From Glycomyces dulcitolivorans (lineage in GTDB: Bacteria; Actinomycetota; Actinomycetes; Mycobacteriales; Micromonosporaceae): a stretch of 46,308 bases of DNA. The position numbers and the translations under genes were made by a program. The number at the start of each line of letters is the position of its first letter. Positions within the stretch are counted from its first letter, which is position 1. The stretch lies in assembly GCF_003265355.1 (NCBI RefSeq), contig NZ_QFRW01000035.1:1-46308 (forward strand), read 5' to 3'. Of the stretch, positions 34,488 to 42,431 are shown one piece after another. The notes under the pieces were generated by a model. That model saw only the letters and a program-made list of their open reading frames with translations. It was not told the origin of the DNA and did not search any database.

Positions 34488-36071
34488 TCAGATCATGCTG
34501 GAGCCGAATGAGCCGACGGTGGCTTCGCTGACGCCCCAGTCGGAGGGCCGGTACACCGCGACCGGGTCTTCGCCGTCGGAGACCAGGTCGTTCCAGGGGA
34601 CGGCGTACACCGCAGGTGACTCCGCCAGTGGGTCGGCGATCATCAAATGGTTGACGGTGGCGTAGATCCAGGTGCCCAGCTGCATGTCCGAGCGCCAGTC
34701 CGCGCCTGCGTCGTTGAGCTCGGAGGTGGGGTCGAAGCCGTGGTCGCCCGGGGCGCCGATGAGGGAGAAGCCCTGCACCCAGCCGCGATCGGTGTACGGG
34801 CGGACCGTGCCGACGTCTTCGCCCGGGCTGCCGACCGCCAGTAGGACGTCGTCCCACGTCACGACGGCGCCCGGGGTGCGGTTGACCGCCGATAGCGATG
34901 CGCCGAAGAGGTCACCGGGCTCGAACGCGCCGGCCACCCCAGAGGTGTCCTGGTCGAAGGCGAGCCGCTCGGTGACCGCACCGGCAGCATCGAGCTCGAA
35001 CACCCAGCCGCCGTCGACGTCAGTGGTGCCGTCCTCGCCAGGAGCCGATACCGCCAGGACCGTCGCAGTCGTGGTCGAGGTCGGCCGGTAGTCCACCATG
35101 TCGAGCGAGTATCCCATGAGGTCGCCGGTCTCGGCCGAGCCGGAAATGAGGTCCGATCCCTGGTCGGCACTCCCGAGCTGCGGCGGCACCGTCGTCGCCC
35201 CGTTCTGAGTGAAGACCTGCACGAAACCCGCCCGCAGCGCGGTACCGCCGGACTCACCGGGGCTGCCGATCGCGAGCCGAGTCTCCGTGCCCGCCACCGC
35301 GTATCCGAACAGGTCGCCCGCTTCGGCGCTCCCGCCGACGCCGTCAGAGTTCTGGTGGATCGCCACCCCCGCGCTCGGGGTCCGGTACATCGCCAGACCG
35401 GCGCTGTCGAAGCCGCTGACCATCTCGCCGGGTGCCCCTGCCAGCACGTAGGGCGTCCCGTTGCTCATCTTGCCCGCCGCAAGGGAGTACCCGAACTGGT
35501 CGCCGGCCTCATTGCCTTCGGCGCTCGCGAACGCCGTCTGCGGCCAGGTGACCGCCCCCGCCGTGTTCAGCCCGTCCGGGTGGCCGGGAATGAACACCAC
35601 CACGCCGGCATCAGCGAGCGTGTTGTTCGACCAGTCCTCGAACGGAGTCCCCACCAAGAGGTCCGTACAGCCGTCCCCGTTCCAGTCGGTCGCGGCCAGC
35701 GCGTGCCCGAACCGGTCCCCGGCCGCAGCATCGTTGTCGGCGAAGTTGGCCTGCGTGATCGTCAGCTTGGTCCCGTCCCCGTAGGCGATATGCACCCGAC
35801 CGGAGCGACTCGCGCTTCCGACGGTGGCATCAGGGTCGCCGATAGCGAGGTCAGTGAGTCCGTCGCCGTCGAAGTCAGTACCGCTGCCTGCAGTGCAGTC
35901 CAACGCGAACGCCGAGGTCGAGACCGCGAACAGGCCAACGCCCGCAAGCAGGAAAAGCACGATCGAACGAGAGATCGTGCGCGCCGTCCAACGGCGCTTG
36001 CGCACAGAGTCGGCTCGACCGGCACCGGGGCGATCGCCGTCGTCTGAGCTGATGGGGAGTGAGGTGCTCAA
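34488..36071 (-). CDS. secreted FG-GAP (integrin-alpha-like) beta-propeller protein
   Basis: 527 residues. A signal or anchor segment (RSIVLFLLAGVGLFAVSTSAFA) is preceded by basic residues. The mature part has about seven FG-GAP repeats: TDFDGDGLTDLAIGDPDA and DWNGDGCTDLLVGTPFED carry the Ca-binding DxDGDG loops, and repeated GDxFGxxL units with VGSPGED follow. It starts with TTG at 36071; no good ribosome-binding site is visible. It lies 60 bp upstream of the RHS gene, in the same orientation and behind a single promoter, so the two are probably co-expressed. The propeller may help display or bind the RHS protein at the surface; this is an inference. Confidence 0.87.
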   Translation of the reverse strand: MSTSLPISSDDGDRPGAGRADSVRKRRWTARTISRSIVLFLLAGVGLFAVSTSAFALDCTAGSGTDFDGDGLTDLAIGDPDATVGSASRSGRVHIAYGDGTKLTITQANFADNDAAAGDRFGHALAATDWNGDGCTDLLVGTPFEDWSNNTLADAGVVVFIPGHPDGLNTAGAVTWPQTAFASAEGNEAGDQFGYSLAAGKMSNGTPYVLAGAPGEMVSGFDSAGLAMYRTPSAGVAIHQNSDGVGGSAEAGDLFGYAVAGTETRLAIGSPGESGGTALRAGFVQVFTQNGATTVPPQLGSADQGSDLISGSAETGDLMGYSLDMVDYRPTSTTTATVLAVSAPGEDGTTDVDGGWVFELDAAGAVTERLAFDQDTSGVAGAFEPGDLFGASLSAVNRTPGAVVTWDDVLLAVGSPGEDVGTVRPYTDRGWVQGFSLIGAPGDHGFDPTSELNDAGADWRSDMQLGTWIYATVNHLMIADPLAESPAVYAVPWNDLVSDGEDPVAVYRPSDWGVSEATVGSFGSSMI

Positions 36072-36128
36072 GGGTGTTGCTTTCAGTTATGAGGGAACCG
36101 CGGCGGGTGGGGAACGCGGCGAAGGTGA

Positions 36129-36157
36129 ACATTAGACGACTCTCCGTCCTAAGTCAA
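36129..36157 (-). promoter_or_regulatory. promoter of the FG-GAP/RHS/SUKH operon
   Basis: On the minus strand, TTGACT (36152-36157) and TAATGT (36129-36134) are separated by 17 bp. The predicted start near 36122 gives a leader of about 50 nt. The -35 box is identical to that of the GH43 promoter. No further strong promoter was noticed before the RHS gene. Confidence 0.55.
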
Positions 36158-36405
36158 CCACGCCAGAGCAACCCATTCCCGGCGCGAGACTCGAAGCACG
36201 CCTTCTACATTGAACGGAAATCCCGCACCAACCGGACGGAAACAAGCCGAGCAGCGCAAAGCACTAGCCGCGCCACCCTGGACAAACCAACTCAACTTGA
36301 ACTCGCGGAGCCTTGACCCTCGGTCGCGCCAGCCTGACCCTGCGGGCCACAGCCTGAAGCGCCAAGTACGGCTCCTTACGGAAGCCCTCAGGCGAATGGG
36401 TAGCC

Positions 36406-36972
36406 ATGATGCGACTGCCCGGTTGCCGTGACGCAAACCCGCAATCCGAGAGCGCCACTACCTCACCATCCTCATACGAAAACACCGGGAACATCATCGA
36501 TGCTCCCGGTGTCCGTTCTGTCGGCCTAACACTCGCTTATTCGAACCCAAACCCCCAGCTAGACGGCCTCCTCGAACGGCTAGCCGGACCATTGCCCGAC
36601 CGCGGCCCCGAAACCGGGCCCGTGGCTCCCGACTCCCCCGAGCCCTCGGTCGCCTACCCGCCAGCACCCCCACGAGCGCTCGGGGCGCGCCTCTCCCCCA
36701 CCGACCGAGATGAGTTGATCGCCGCCTTCAACGCCGGCGCCAGCCAGCAGCACCTCGCCACCAAGTACGGCATCAGCATCCGAAGCGTCAAACGCCTCGC
36801 CCACGGCAACTCCAACCGACCCCAAGCCACCGCCAACCGCCTCACCCCCGACCAGCGAGAAACTATCGTTCACACCTACGCCACCACCGGCACCACCCAA
36901 GCCGAACTCGCCCTCAGCTACAACGTCGACGTCAGCACCATCAAACGCATCCTGCGCGAGGCTCGGACATGA
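36406..36972 (+). CDS. small double helix-turn-helix protein, copy 2 of 3
   Basis: The frame is open from ATG 36406 (188 residues), but only the part from VGLTLAYSNPNPQLDGLLE onward is shared with the other copies; a conserved TTG lies at 36592. Two helix-turn-helix units are present: LSPTDRDELIAAFNAGASQ with HLATKYGISIRSVKRLAHG, and LTPDQRETIVHTY with AELALSYNVDVSTIKRILREA. The first unit is nearly identical at DNA level to copy 1, suggesting recent exchange. The copy-1-like hairpin at 36482-36512 lies within the upstream part of the frame. It starts about 330 bp from the FG-GAP gene, divergent to it. Function unknown. Confidence 0.65.
   Translation: MMRLPGCRDANPQSESATTSPSSYENTGNIIDAPGVRSVGLTLAYSNPNPQLDGLLERLAGPLPDRGPETGPVAPDSPEPSVAYPPAPPRALGARLSPTDRDELIAAFNAGASQQHLATKYGISIRSVKRLAHGNSNRPQATANRLTPDQRETIVHTYATTGTTQAELALSYNVDVSTIKRILREART
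36482..36512. repeat. hairpin upstream of HTH copy 2
   Basis: A near copy of the 23712-23742 hairpin: the left arm and loop are identical, and the right arm is GATGCTCCCGGTGT with one mismatch. Similarity to copy 1 begins just upstream at CATACG and continues without a break into the HTH coding sequence. Confidence 0.65.
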
Positions 36973-37018
36973 CCGTGCGCACACCGCACTCTCAGCTGGT
37001 ACGCCTTGCAAGTCGCGA

Positions 37019-37939
37019 ATGACACGACAGGTATTGCTGCCGCCGATCGGTCCACCCCCGGCTAGGAGGGGAGCTCCATCCACTTCCGCGCCCAGGGCGG
37101 GCGTGGAGGTCCACCTCTACTTGGACGGGGAGCTCGATGAGCAGGACAGGGAGCACCAGCACAGCGTGGTGCATGTGAAATATGAGCCTTGGTCGCACAC
37201 TCCGTCTCAAGGCGGCCCAGCGGGGAGGAAGATCCCCCCAAACCAAATCAAGGACACTGCTCAAGGCGTCCCTTATGGTTACAGAATGTCGAATTCCATG
37301 CGTATCTCGGTAACAGTCAATCTCGGCCCTGGCGCTCCAATAGGGACTATCAGTGCTCTACTGGATGATCTCAACGCTATTTGCCAGATTGGCGGCCAAC
37401 TTGAGGAACGTGCGGTGAGGGCTGAAGCCCTGAAGGCCGTCCTACGTGATCCAGGGCTATGGGGCAAGGAAGAACTGGCTCTATCGGACATTCTACACAA
37501 GGACTCCGTTGTACCCTGGGTCTACGCCGAAGACTTGGTATCACCTGTTATCGAGCAAGGTATCGCCAGCTACATACGAGACCAGCAGTTGGCTCACGTC
37601 GGTGATGTCTACGTGGAGCGCATCGCCTATGCAAATCCACTCGAGGTATTCCTCCTGGGGGGAGCCCTCCTGCTCGCGCTCCTCAAGGGCTTGGAGCATG
37701 TCCGTGACTGGACCGCTCAAAGAAGTATCGGCCGATCGCAAGCTAGCGACTACGAACATCAAGTTCAAGTACAAAAGCAACTGCGCGATTACATGCTAGA
37801 TCAAGTAATTTCTGGAAAGTTTCCCTTGAAGCCGGAACAGATCGACGACTTTGCCAGAGGTGTCACCGACCCATTTCGACGTCTGGGGCAGACCGAAGTC
37901 GAAGTTCAGAAGATCGAAGGAACAGCCCGGCGAAAATAG
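37019..37939 (+). CDS. hypothetical protein with one membrane helix
   Basis: A 306-residue protein that is not recognised. It has a polar N-terminal region (VEVHLYLDGELDEQDREHQH), then a compact domain starting MSNSMRISVTVNLGPGAPIG. A probable transmembrane segment follows (NPLEVFLLGGALLLALLKGL), then a charged, helical C-terminus that may form a coiled coil (DYEHQVQVQKQLRDYML). ATG 37286 is an alternative start giving 217 residues. Codon use is less GC-biased than in the first half of the window, suggesting acquisition. Its last 77 bp overlap, tail to tail, the end of the pentapeptide-repeat gene. The layout (sensor-like soluble part, membrane helix, coiled coil) resembles uncharacterised conflict-system proteins, but no function is claimed. 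Confidence 0.55.
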   Translation: MTRQVLLPPIGPPPARRGAPSTSAPRAGVEVHLYLDGELDEQDREHQHSVVHVKYEPWSHTPSQGGPAGRKIPPNQIKDTAQGVPYGYRMSNSMRISVTVNLGPGAPIGTISALLDDLNAICQIGGQLEERAVRAEALKAVLRDPGLWGKEELALSDILHKDSVVPWVYAEDLVSPVIEQGIASYIRDQQLAHVGDVYVERIAYANPLEVFLLGGALLLALLKGLEHVRDWTAQRSIGRSQASDYEHQVQVQKQLRDYMLDQVISGKFPLKPEQIDDFARGVTDPFRRLGQTEVEVQKIEGTARRK

Positions 37940-39488
37940 GCGATCCTGCGAGGATCGCTACTAATTTGGACGTATCGGCATGTGCTCGACGTAAGCGAGT
38001 CCACGCCAGTCGCCACGTGGCTCCGTCTGGCACAGTTACCCAACCAGCGGGCCACATGTGCTCAGATTCCTTGAAATCCAGGCAGTGCACTGTTGCGCCT
38101 GCAAATTGTATCTGTGGGGAAATCGCCTCGTCTCCGAATTGGAGACCGCGGAAGTATGCAGGTCCATGGAAATGCGTCTTTTCAAACTTGGCGCCATTGC
38201 CGAAGTGTGAAGCACTAAAGTTTACGAAGTCGTTGAAGTGCACCTCGCTGAATGTGGCGTGCTTGTCGAAGCGAGCTTGGACAAACCGGGCTGAGTGATC
38301 GAAGTGTGCTCCAGTGAACAGTGCATCACCATGGAAACGCGTCTGGTCGAGCCAGGCGTCACCTCCGAAATGCGTGCTAGCAAAGTTGGTGAAGACGCCG
38401 AATTTTGCTTTGGCGAACATGGCGTCAATGTCGAAATAGGCCTTGGCAAAGCTGGCGAAGTTGCCGAACTCAGCCCCGTTGAACATTGTGCGATTGTTGA
38501 AGCGCGCCTGGTCGAAAAGGGTCTCGCCATTGAATCGTGTCTCAGAGAACCAGGCGAACTCATCGAAGCGAGCTTCGCTAAATCCAGCAAGGCTATCGAA
38601 TCGTGTCTCAGAGCACAGTGCATCGCTGTGGAAATGTGTCCCGTCGAACCTGGTGGGGCCGTGGAAGCGGGCGCGAATGAGGTCGACGATGCCATCAAAA
38701 TGCACATTACTGAACGAGGTGCGACGGTGGAAGCAAGCATTCGAGGCTTTGAGGGTGGGCAGTCGGCAATGGCTGAAGTCGAGGTCAATCAGCGTTGCGC
38801 AGGCAAGGTTGACCTCTTTGAGATTCCAGTAGTCCGGTGACTCGGCGGGGGACGTAGCATCGCGTGCCTTCTCTGGGCGTGGGTCCTTGAGGTGTTCGGC
38901 CAGCAACCGCTGCGCAGTCAATCGCACCTCAAGCTCATCGGCGGCCTCAGCTTCGGCCTGGATCTCGGGCTCAGGGAGGTCCGATTCGTTTGCTGCGCCC
39001 GGGTTGGGCCACGTGAGGATATCGGTGGGTGGGGAGTAGCGACGTCGAAGGTAAGCGCACCAAACTTCGGCAATCTTTTCCCGCTGCCCAGGATGATCGC
39101 GTCCCAAACGGTCGAGTCCATACAGTCCGCCCAACCTGACCGGCGCCTTGTCGTGGCCGAGCTGCGCAACCGCCTGGATGTACTGCTCGGTGATCCGCCT
39201 CTGCTCCGCATCGTGCCGGGCGTCGGCAGCGACTTGCCGATCATGCTCATGTTCGCGTTCTTGCAGCCACTGCCTGCGGGCGAACAGTGCGAGTGTGGCG
39301 AGACCTCCGAAGCCGAACCCGATGGTGAACACCGTCTGGATGGCGCTGACCCTATCGGCGTCGCCATCGATCGACATCGGATCGACCAGCCGCCATGTCC
39401 CAGCCACCGCAGCAACGATCACCAAGACCGCTCCGAAGACTATCCATCCCCACCAACGCAATCGACCTTTGTCTCGCCTATCTCTCAT
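37863..39488 (-). CDS. membrane-anchored pentapeptide-repeat protein
   Basis: 541 residues from ATG 39488; the frame is open to 39749 and ATG 39524 is an alternative. Two membrane helices lie at the N-terminus (WWGWIVFGAVLVIVAAVAG and a second after VSAIQTVFTIGFGFGG). A charged linker with EREHEHDRQ and a helical QYIQAVAQLGHDKAPVRLGGLYGLDRL region follow. From about residue 240 to 490 there is a long right-handed beta-helix of five-residue repeats built around Phe (ARFDEFAWFSETRFNGETLF style), rather than the more common A(D/N)LxG. Such proteins can mimic DNA or act as scaffolds. The last 77 bp overlap the convergent gene ending at 37939. Confidence 0.8.
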   Translation of the reverse strand: MRDRRDKGRLRWWGWIVFGAVLVIVAAVAGTWRLVDPMSIDGDADRVSAIQTVFTIGFGFGGLATLALFARRQWLQEREHEHDRQVAADARHDAEQRRITEQYIQAVAQLGHDKAPVRLGGLYGLDRLGRDHPGQREKIAEVWCAYLRRRYSPPTDILTWPNPGAANESDLPEPEIQAEAEAADELEVRLTAQRLLAEHLKDPRPEKARDATSPAESPDYWNLKEVNLACATLIDLDFSHCRLPTLKASNACFHRRTSFSNVHFDGIVDLIRARFHGPTRFDGTHFHSDALCSETRFDSLAGFSEARFDEFAWFSETRFNGETLFDQARFNNRTMFNGAEFGNFASFAKAYFDIDAMFAKAKFGVFTNFASTHFGGDAWLDQTRFHGDALFTGAHFDHSARFVQARFDKHATFSEVHFNDFVNFSASHFGNGAKFEKTHFHGPAYFRGLQFGDEAISPQIQFAGATVHCLDFKESEHMWPAGWVTVPDGATWRLAWTRLRRAHADTSKLVAILAGSPIFAGLFLRSSELRLRSAPDVEMGR

Positions 39489-40024
39489 GTCGCCAGTCTG
39501 CCGCAATACCTGAAGGATCGACATCCCGCGCTCGTGCCTCGGAGTATCGGTCGGGGCATTCTCCTGTACTACGCCACGGAACCCGGCGACGTCGCGGAAG
39601 AGAACGTGGCCGGGTTTGCCGTCGCTCGGTGTACCGGCGGCGGCCTGCGGCCAGCGCGTGGACCTGTCGTCGTCTCGCGCCCTGGCACCCACATGCTGGG
39701 ACCGCTCGAACTGCGACACCTGATGATCGTGCTCGATGCCGAAGCGCACAATGCCGCTCGCGGTCCGGCTCCGACCGGGCGCTCCTGGGTACGCGGCGGT
39801 GAGGACAGTTAGGCGGCGCCCCGGGCGTGACTTCTAGAGCGTGCGTGCAGACCGCATTCGAACAACGTGGACCGCGCGACGCAGGCTGCAGGACTACCGC
39901 TGAAACGGCCCTCGCGGCACGGTCAAGCCTGGTGCGGCTCTTGGTCTGTTGCTCGTCAAGTGGGTTGTCCGGCTTCAGATCTCGTGCTCAGAGCCTGTCG
40001 TCGGTCGGTATGGTCCTGGGCTTC
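39489..40024. other. 536-bp stretch with possible gene remnant
   Basis: No complete gene. On the plus strand a frame ending at 39812 encodes protein-like segments (GILLYYATEPGDVAEENVAG, and later GPLELRHLMIVLDAEAHNAA) but its upstream part is only a shadow of the pentapeptide gene and no credible start is seen. It could be the C-terminal remnant of a gene cut by rearrangement. A short sequence near 39836 (AGAGCGTGCGTG) resembles the IS end at 40314. Confidence 0.25.
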
Positions 40025-40246
40025 CGTTCCGCGATCATCCCGCACCGCCGTCGACCCGGCGAGGACCTGCCCTCCTGGAAGGAGCAGCACAACGCCTCGC
40101 ACTGGCAGGTCAGGGCCCGCGTCGAGCACGCGTTCGCACGGATGAAGACCTGGAAAATCCTGCGGGACTGTCGGCTGCGTGGCGAGGGCGTCGCGATCGC
40201 GATGAGCGGCATCGCCCGCCTCCACAATCTCGCCCGCACCGCCTGA
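40025..40246 (+). pseudogene. truncated IS5-type (DDE_Tnp_4) transposase
   Basis: Only the C-terminal quarter of a transposase remains: NASHWQVRARVEHAFARMKTW contains the catalytic Glu, and ILRDCRLRGEGVAIAMSGIA and RLHNLART complete the usual end. The two catalytic Asp regions are missing, so it is inactive. The sequence CGGGACAGCC at 40301-40310 may be the surviving right end of this element; it abuts the next IS end with no gap beyond a few T residues. Confidence 0.75.
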
Positions 40247-40443
40247 GCCACACCGAGCCGCTACGCACGTCCCCGTGATCAGCAGCTCCCCAACCAATAA
40301 CGGGACAGCCTTTAGAGCGTGTCTCTGGTGGCGAGGGAGCTACTTGGATGGTTCGTGCGTCACCGCTCGGCGATGGTGTCGAGCAGGGCTTGAGTAGGGT
40401 GGCGTTTGCTGTTTCTGACCCCCTCTTGGAAGGCGGTGAGCGT

Positions 40444-41553
40444 ATGCGTCGTATGGCGGTCTCACTGCTCGTCGGCTCAATGGCCCTCGCCGCTTGCGCC
40501 GGTCCGGGGCGGGAGGTGGACGGCGATGACGTCGCTCGGATCGAGCAGTCCCTGACCAACGGTTCCGAGCTGGCTTGGGAGCTCGTGCAGGCCGAAGCCC
40601 GTGTCGCGGCACGCTGTATGGAGGACGCAGGGTTCGAGGTCCACCATCCTTTTCTGCTGCACGGGAGCATGTATCCCGACCGGTTCGAGGGCTTCGCCTC
40701 CCCGTACAGCCGCATCCCCACCGTCGAGCAGGCCGAGAAGTTCGCCTTCGGGCAGTGGGTGTTCCACACCGAGACCCCTGCGGCCGAGGCGATGCGCACC
40801 GATCCGGACTATCTCGCGTTCGTCGCCGACGACATGGGCTGGAGCGACCCGGCCGAGGACACCGTCTACCAGGAGTGGCAGGCGCAAGACCAGGAATACC
40901 GGGACGCCTGGGAAGAGGCGTTCTACGGGCCCGAGCGGTTCGCCTACAACCAGGCGATGAACGAGGCGTTCGAGGCCGACCCGGACGCAGAGTTCGACCC
41001 CGGCCCCCAACCGCCGTTCGGCGGGTGCGAGCTGGAGACGCTCGAGATCGTCTACGACGGCCCCGGGCACCGCGAGACCGATGGTGAGGACGTCTGGCAC
41101 CGGCCGCTGCCCGAGACGCCCCTGACGTGGGTCGGCGACGGCACCGTGTACGAGGAACTGTCGGCACAGTATGCCGACCAGGAACAGGACTTCCTGTTCT
41201 GCGTCCAGGACCTGGGCTACGGGGAGTGGGAGTTCGACAGTCTCGGCTGGCTGCCGGCCGCGTTCTACCTTCAGCAGCTGTACGACCCAGTGCCTGATGG
41301 CGAGGGCGGACCGGAGATCCCGCCATTGAACGATGAGGCCGAAGACGCCGATGACCCGCAGGCGTACGAGTTCGCGATGGCACTGGACTTCGCCCAGTGC
41401 GCCGAGACCTCGGGACTGCGGGACGGGTCCGAGGAGGCGTGGGCTGAACTCTATGTCGCACAGCTCATCGACCGCGAGACGGAGATCTACGCATGGGAGC
41501 AACAGATCAAGGACTACCTCGCCAACGCCCAGGATCACATCGCTGGACCCTGA
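40444..41553 (+). CDS. putative lipoprotein, unknown function
   Basis: A 369-residue, very acidic secreted lipoprotein. The signal peptide MRRMAVSLLVGSMALAACAG has lipobox LAAC. The mature part contains paired Cys residues (ARCMEDAGFEVHHP, GGCELETLEIV, LFCVQDLGYGEWEFDS, AQCAETSGL). It alternates helical segments rich in Glu and Trp (YQEWQAQDQEYRDAWEEAFYG), resembling uncharacterised actinobacterial lipoproteins. ATG 40444 follows GGAAGG; the upstream extension to 40348 is a shadow. It lies inside the inverted repeats of the IS5-type element. What it does is unknown. Confidence 0.8.
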   Translation: MRRMAVSLLVGSMALAACAGPGREVDGDDVARIEQSLTNGSELAWELVQAEARVAARCMEDAGFEVHHPFLLHGSMYPDRFEGFASPYSRIPTVEQAEKFAFGQWVFHTETPAAEAMRTDPDYLAFVADDMGWSDPAEDTVYQEWQAQDQEYRDAWEEAFYGPERFAYNQAMNEAFEADPDAEFDPGPQPPFGGCELETLEIVYDGPGHRETDGEDVWHRPLPETPLTWVGDGTVYEELSAQYADQEQDFLFCVQDLGYGEWEFDSLGWLPAAFYLQQLYDPVPDGEGGPEIPPLNDEAEDADDPQAYEFAMALDFAQCAETSGLRDGSEEAWAELYVAQLIDRETEIYAWEQQIKDYLANAQDHIAGP

Positions 41554-41601
41554 CCGCCCTGGCTCAAAGTTGGCGCCCAAGGGACCTGGTACGAGTTGGG
41601 G

Positions 41602-42407
41602 GTGACCGAATATGCGAAACGTCTGGTGCCCGACGGACTTTGGGCAATTACGTGCCCACTCGTTCCAGCCGCTCCCAGGAGGCCCCAAGGCGGTGGCAGC
41701 CCCCGAGTCGATGACCGGGCCGTGTTCGGCGCGATCGTGTTCGTGCTGACCACCGGCTGCGCCTGGCGACACCTCCCGCCGCTTTTCAGTGTCTCGCACC
41801 AGACCGCGCACCGGCGCTTCACCGAGTGGTCCGCGGCCGGACTCTGGGCCAAGCTCCACCGGGCGGTGCTCGACCGGCTCGGTGCCGCCGGCGACATCGA
41901 CTGGTCCAGAGTGATCGTGGATGCGGCAGGCCTGCGGGCTAAAAAGGGGGATCACTGACCGGCCCCAACCCAGTCGATCGCGGCAAGGCGGGCAGCAAGA
42001 TCCACGTCCTCACCGACAGAGACGGTCTGCCGCTCGCGCTCGGCGTCTCGGCCGCGAACATGCATGATTCGCAAGCCTTCGAGCCGCTAATCCAGGGCAT
42101 TCCGAAGATCCGCTCCCGGCGCGGGCCGCGACGCCGCAAACCCGGGAAAGTTCACGCGGACAGGGCCTACGACATCCCCGATTGCCACCGCACGCTGCGC
42201 GAACGCCGGATCGGCGACCGGATCGCCCGCCGGGGCATCGAGTCCTCGACCAGGCTCGGGAAGCACCGGTGGGCTGTCGAGCGCACCATCGCCTGGCTCG
42301 GCGGCTATCGCCGCCTGACCCTCCGATACGAGCGCCACGGACACCTCTTCGCCGCATTCCTCGCCCTCGCCGCAGCCCTCACCTGCTACAAGAAACTCGC
42401 CAGCTGA
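41602..42407 (+). CDS. IS5-family (IS427 group) transposase, made by -1 frameshift
   Basis: Two overlapping frames together give a 268-residue DDE transposase. The first (41602-41958) has the DUF4096-type head (RAVFGAIVFVLTTGCAWRHL) and VIVDAAGLRAKKG with the first Asp. The second, in the -1 frame to 42407, has VHADRAYDI with the second Asp and HRWAVERTIAWLGGYRRL with the Glu. The join is the homopolymer A5G5 at 41941-41950, which contains the slippery heptamer A AAG GGG in phase at 41943-41949. This is the standard arrangement of the IS427 group, so the element may be active. GTG 41602 gives the typical start; TTG 41596 is the alternative. Confidence 0.85.
41943..41949 (+). other. -1 programmed frameshift site of the IS5-type transposase
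   Basis: A AAG GGG in the zero frame, inside A5G5. Slippage by one base fuses the first frame (stop at 41958) to the second. Confidence 0.7.
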
Positions 42408-42431
42408 GACATGCTCTAAGCCCTGGCCTGG

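Larger units (their letters stand above)
40315..42416 (+). mobile_element. IS5/IS427-type element enclosing a lipoprotein gene
   Basis: Outer inverted repeats lie at 40314-40335 and 42396-42417; they match at 19 of 22 positions. A TA dinucleotide occurs at both borders (40313-40314, 42417-42418) and could be the target duplication. The right repeat directly follows the transposase, as is usual. The left repeat, however, is about 1.3 kb upstream of the transposase, with a complete lipoprotein gene between them. No second left end is seen next to the transposase, so the unit looks like an IS that has captured a passenger gene, or a fusion of two IS copies. Confidence 0.6.

Noticed and set aside
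36530-36560. TTCGAACCC near the HTH repeats, looking like a tRNA T-loop
   Set aside because: No acceptor, D or anticodon stems can be folded around it; it lies in a conserved coding frame.
38295-38840. 181-residue plus-strand frame within the pentapeptide gene
   Set aside because: A periodic shadow of the five-residue repeat on the opposite strand.
37863-39488. Periodic 15-bp pattern that could be taken for a tandem DNA repeat or array
   Set aside because: The units are degenerate and follow the protein pentapeptide code; there are no constant repeats with unique spacers.
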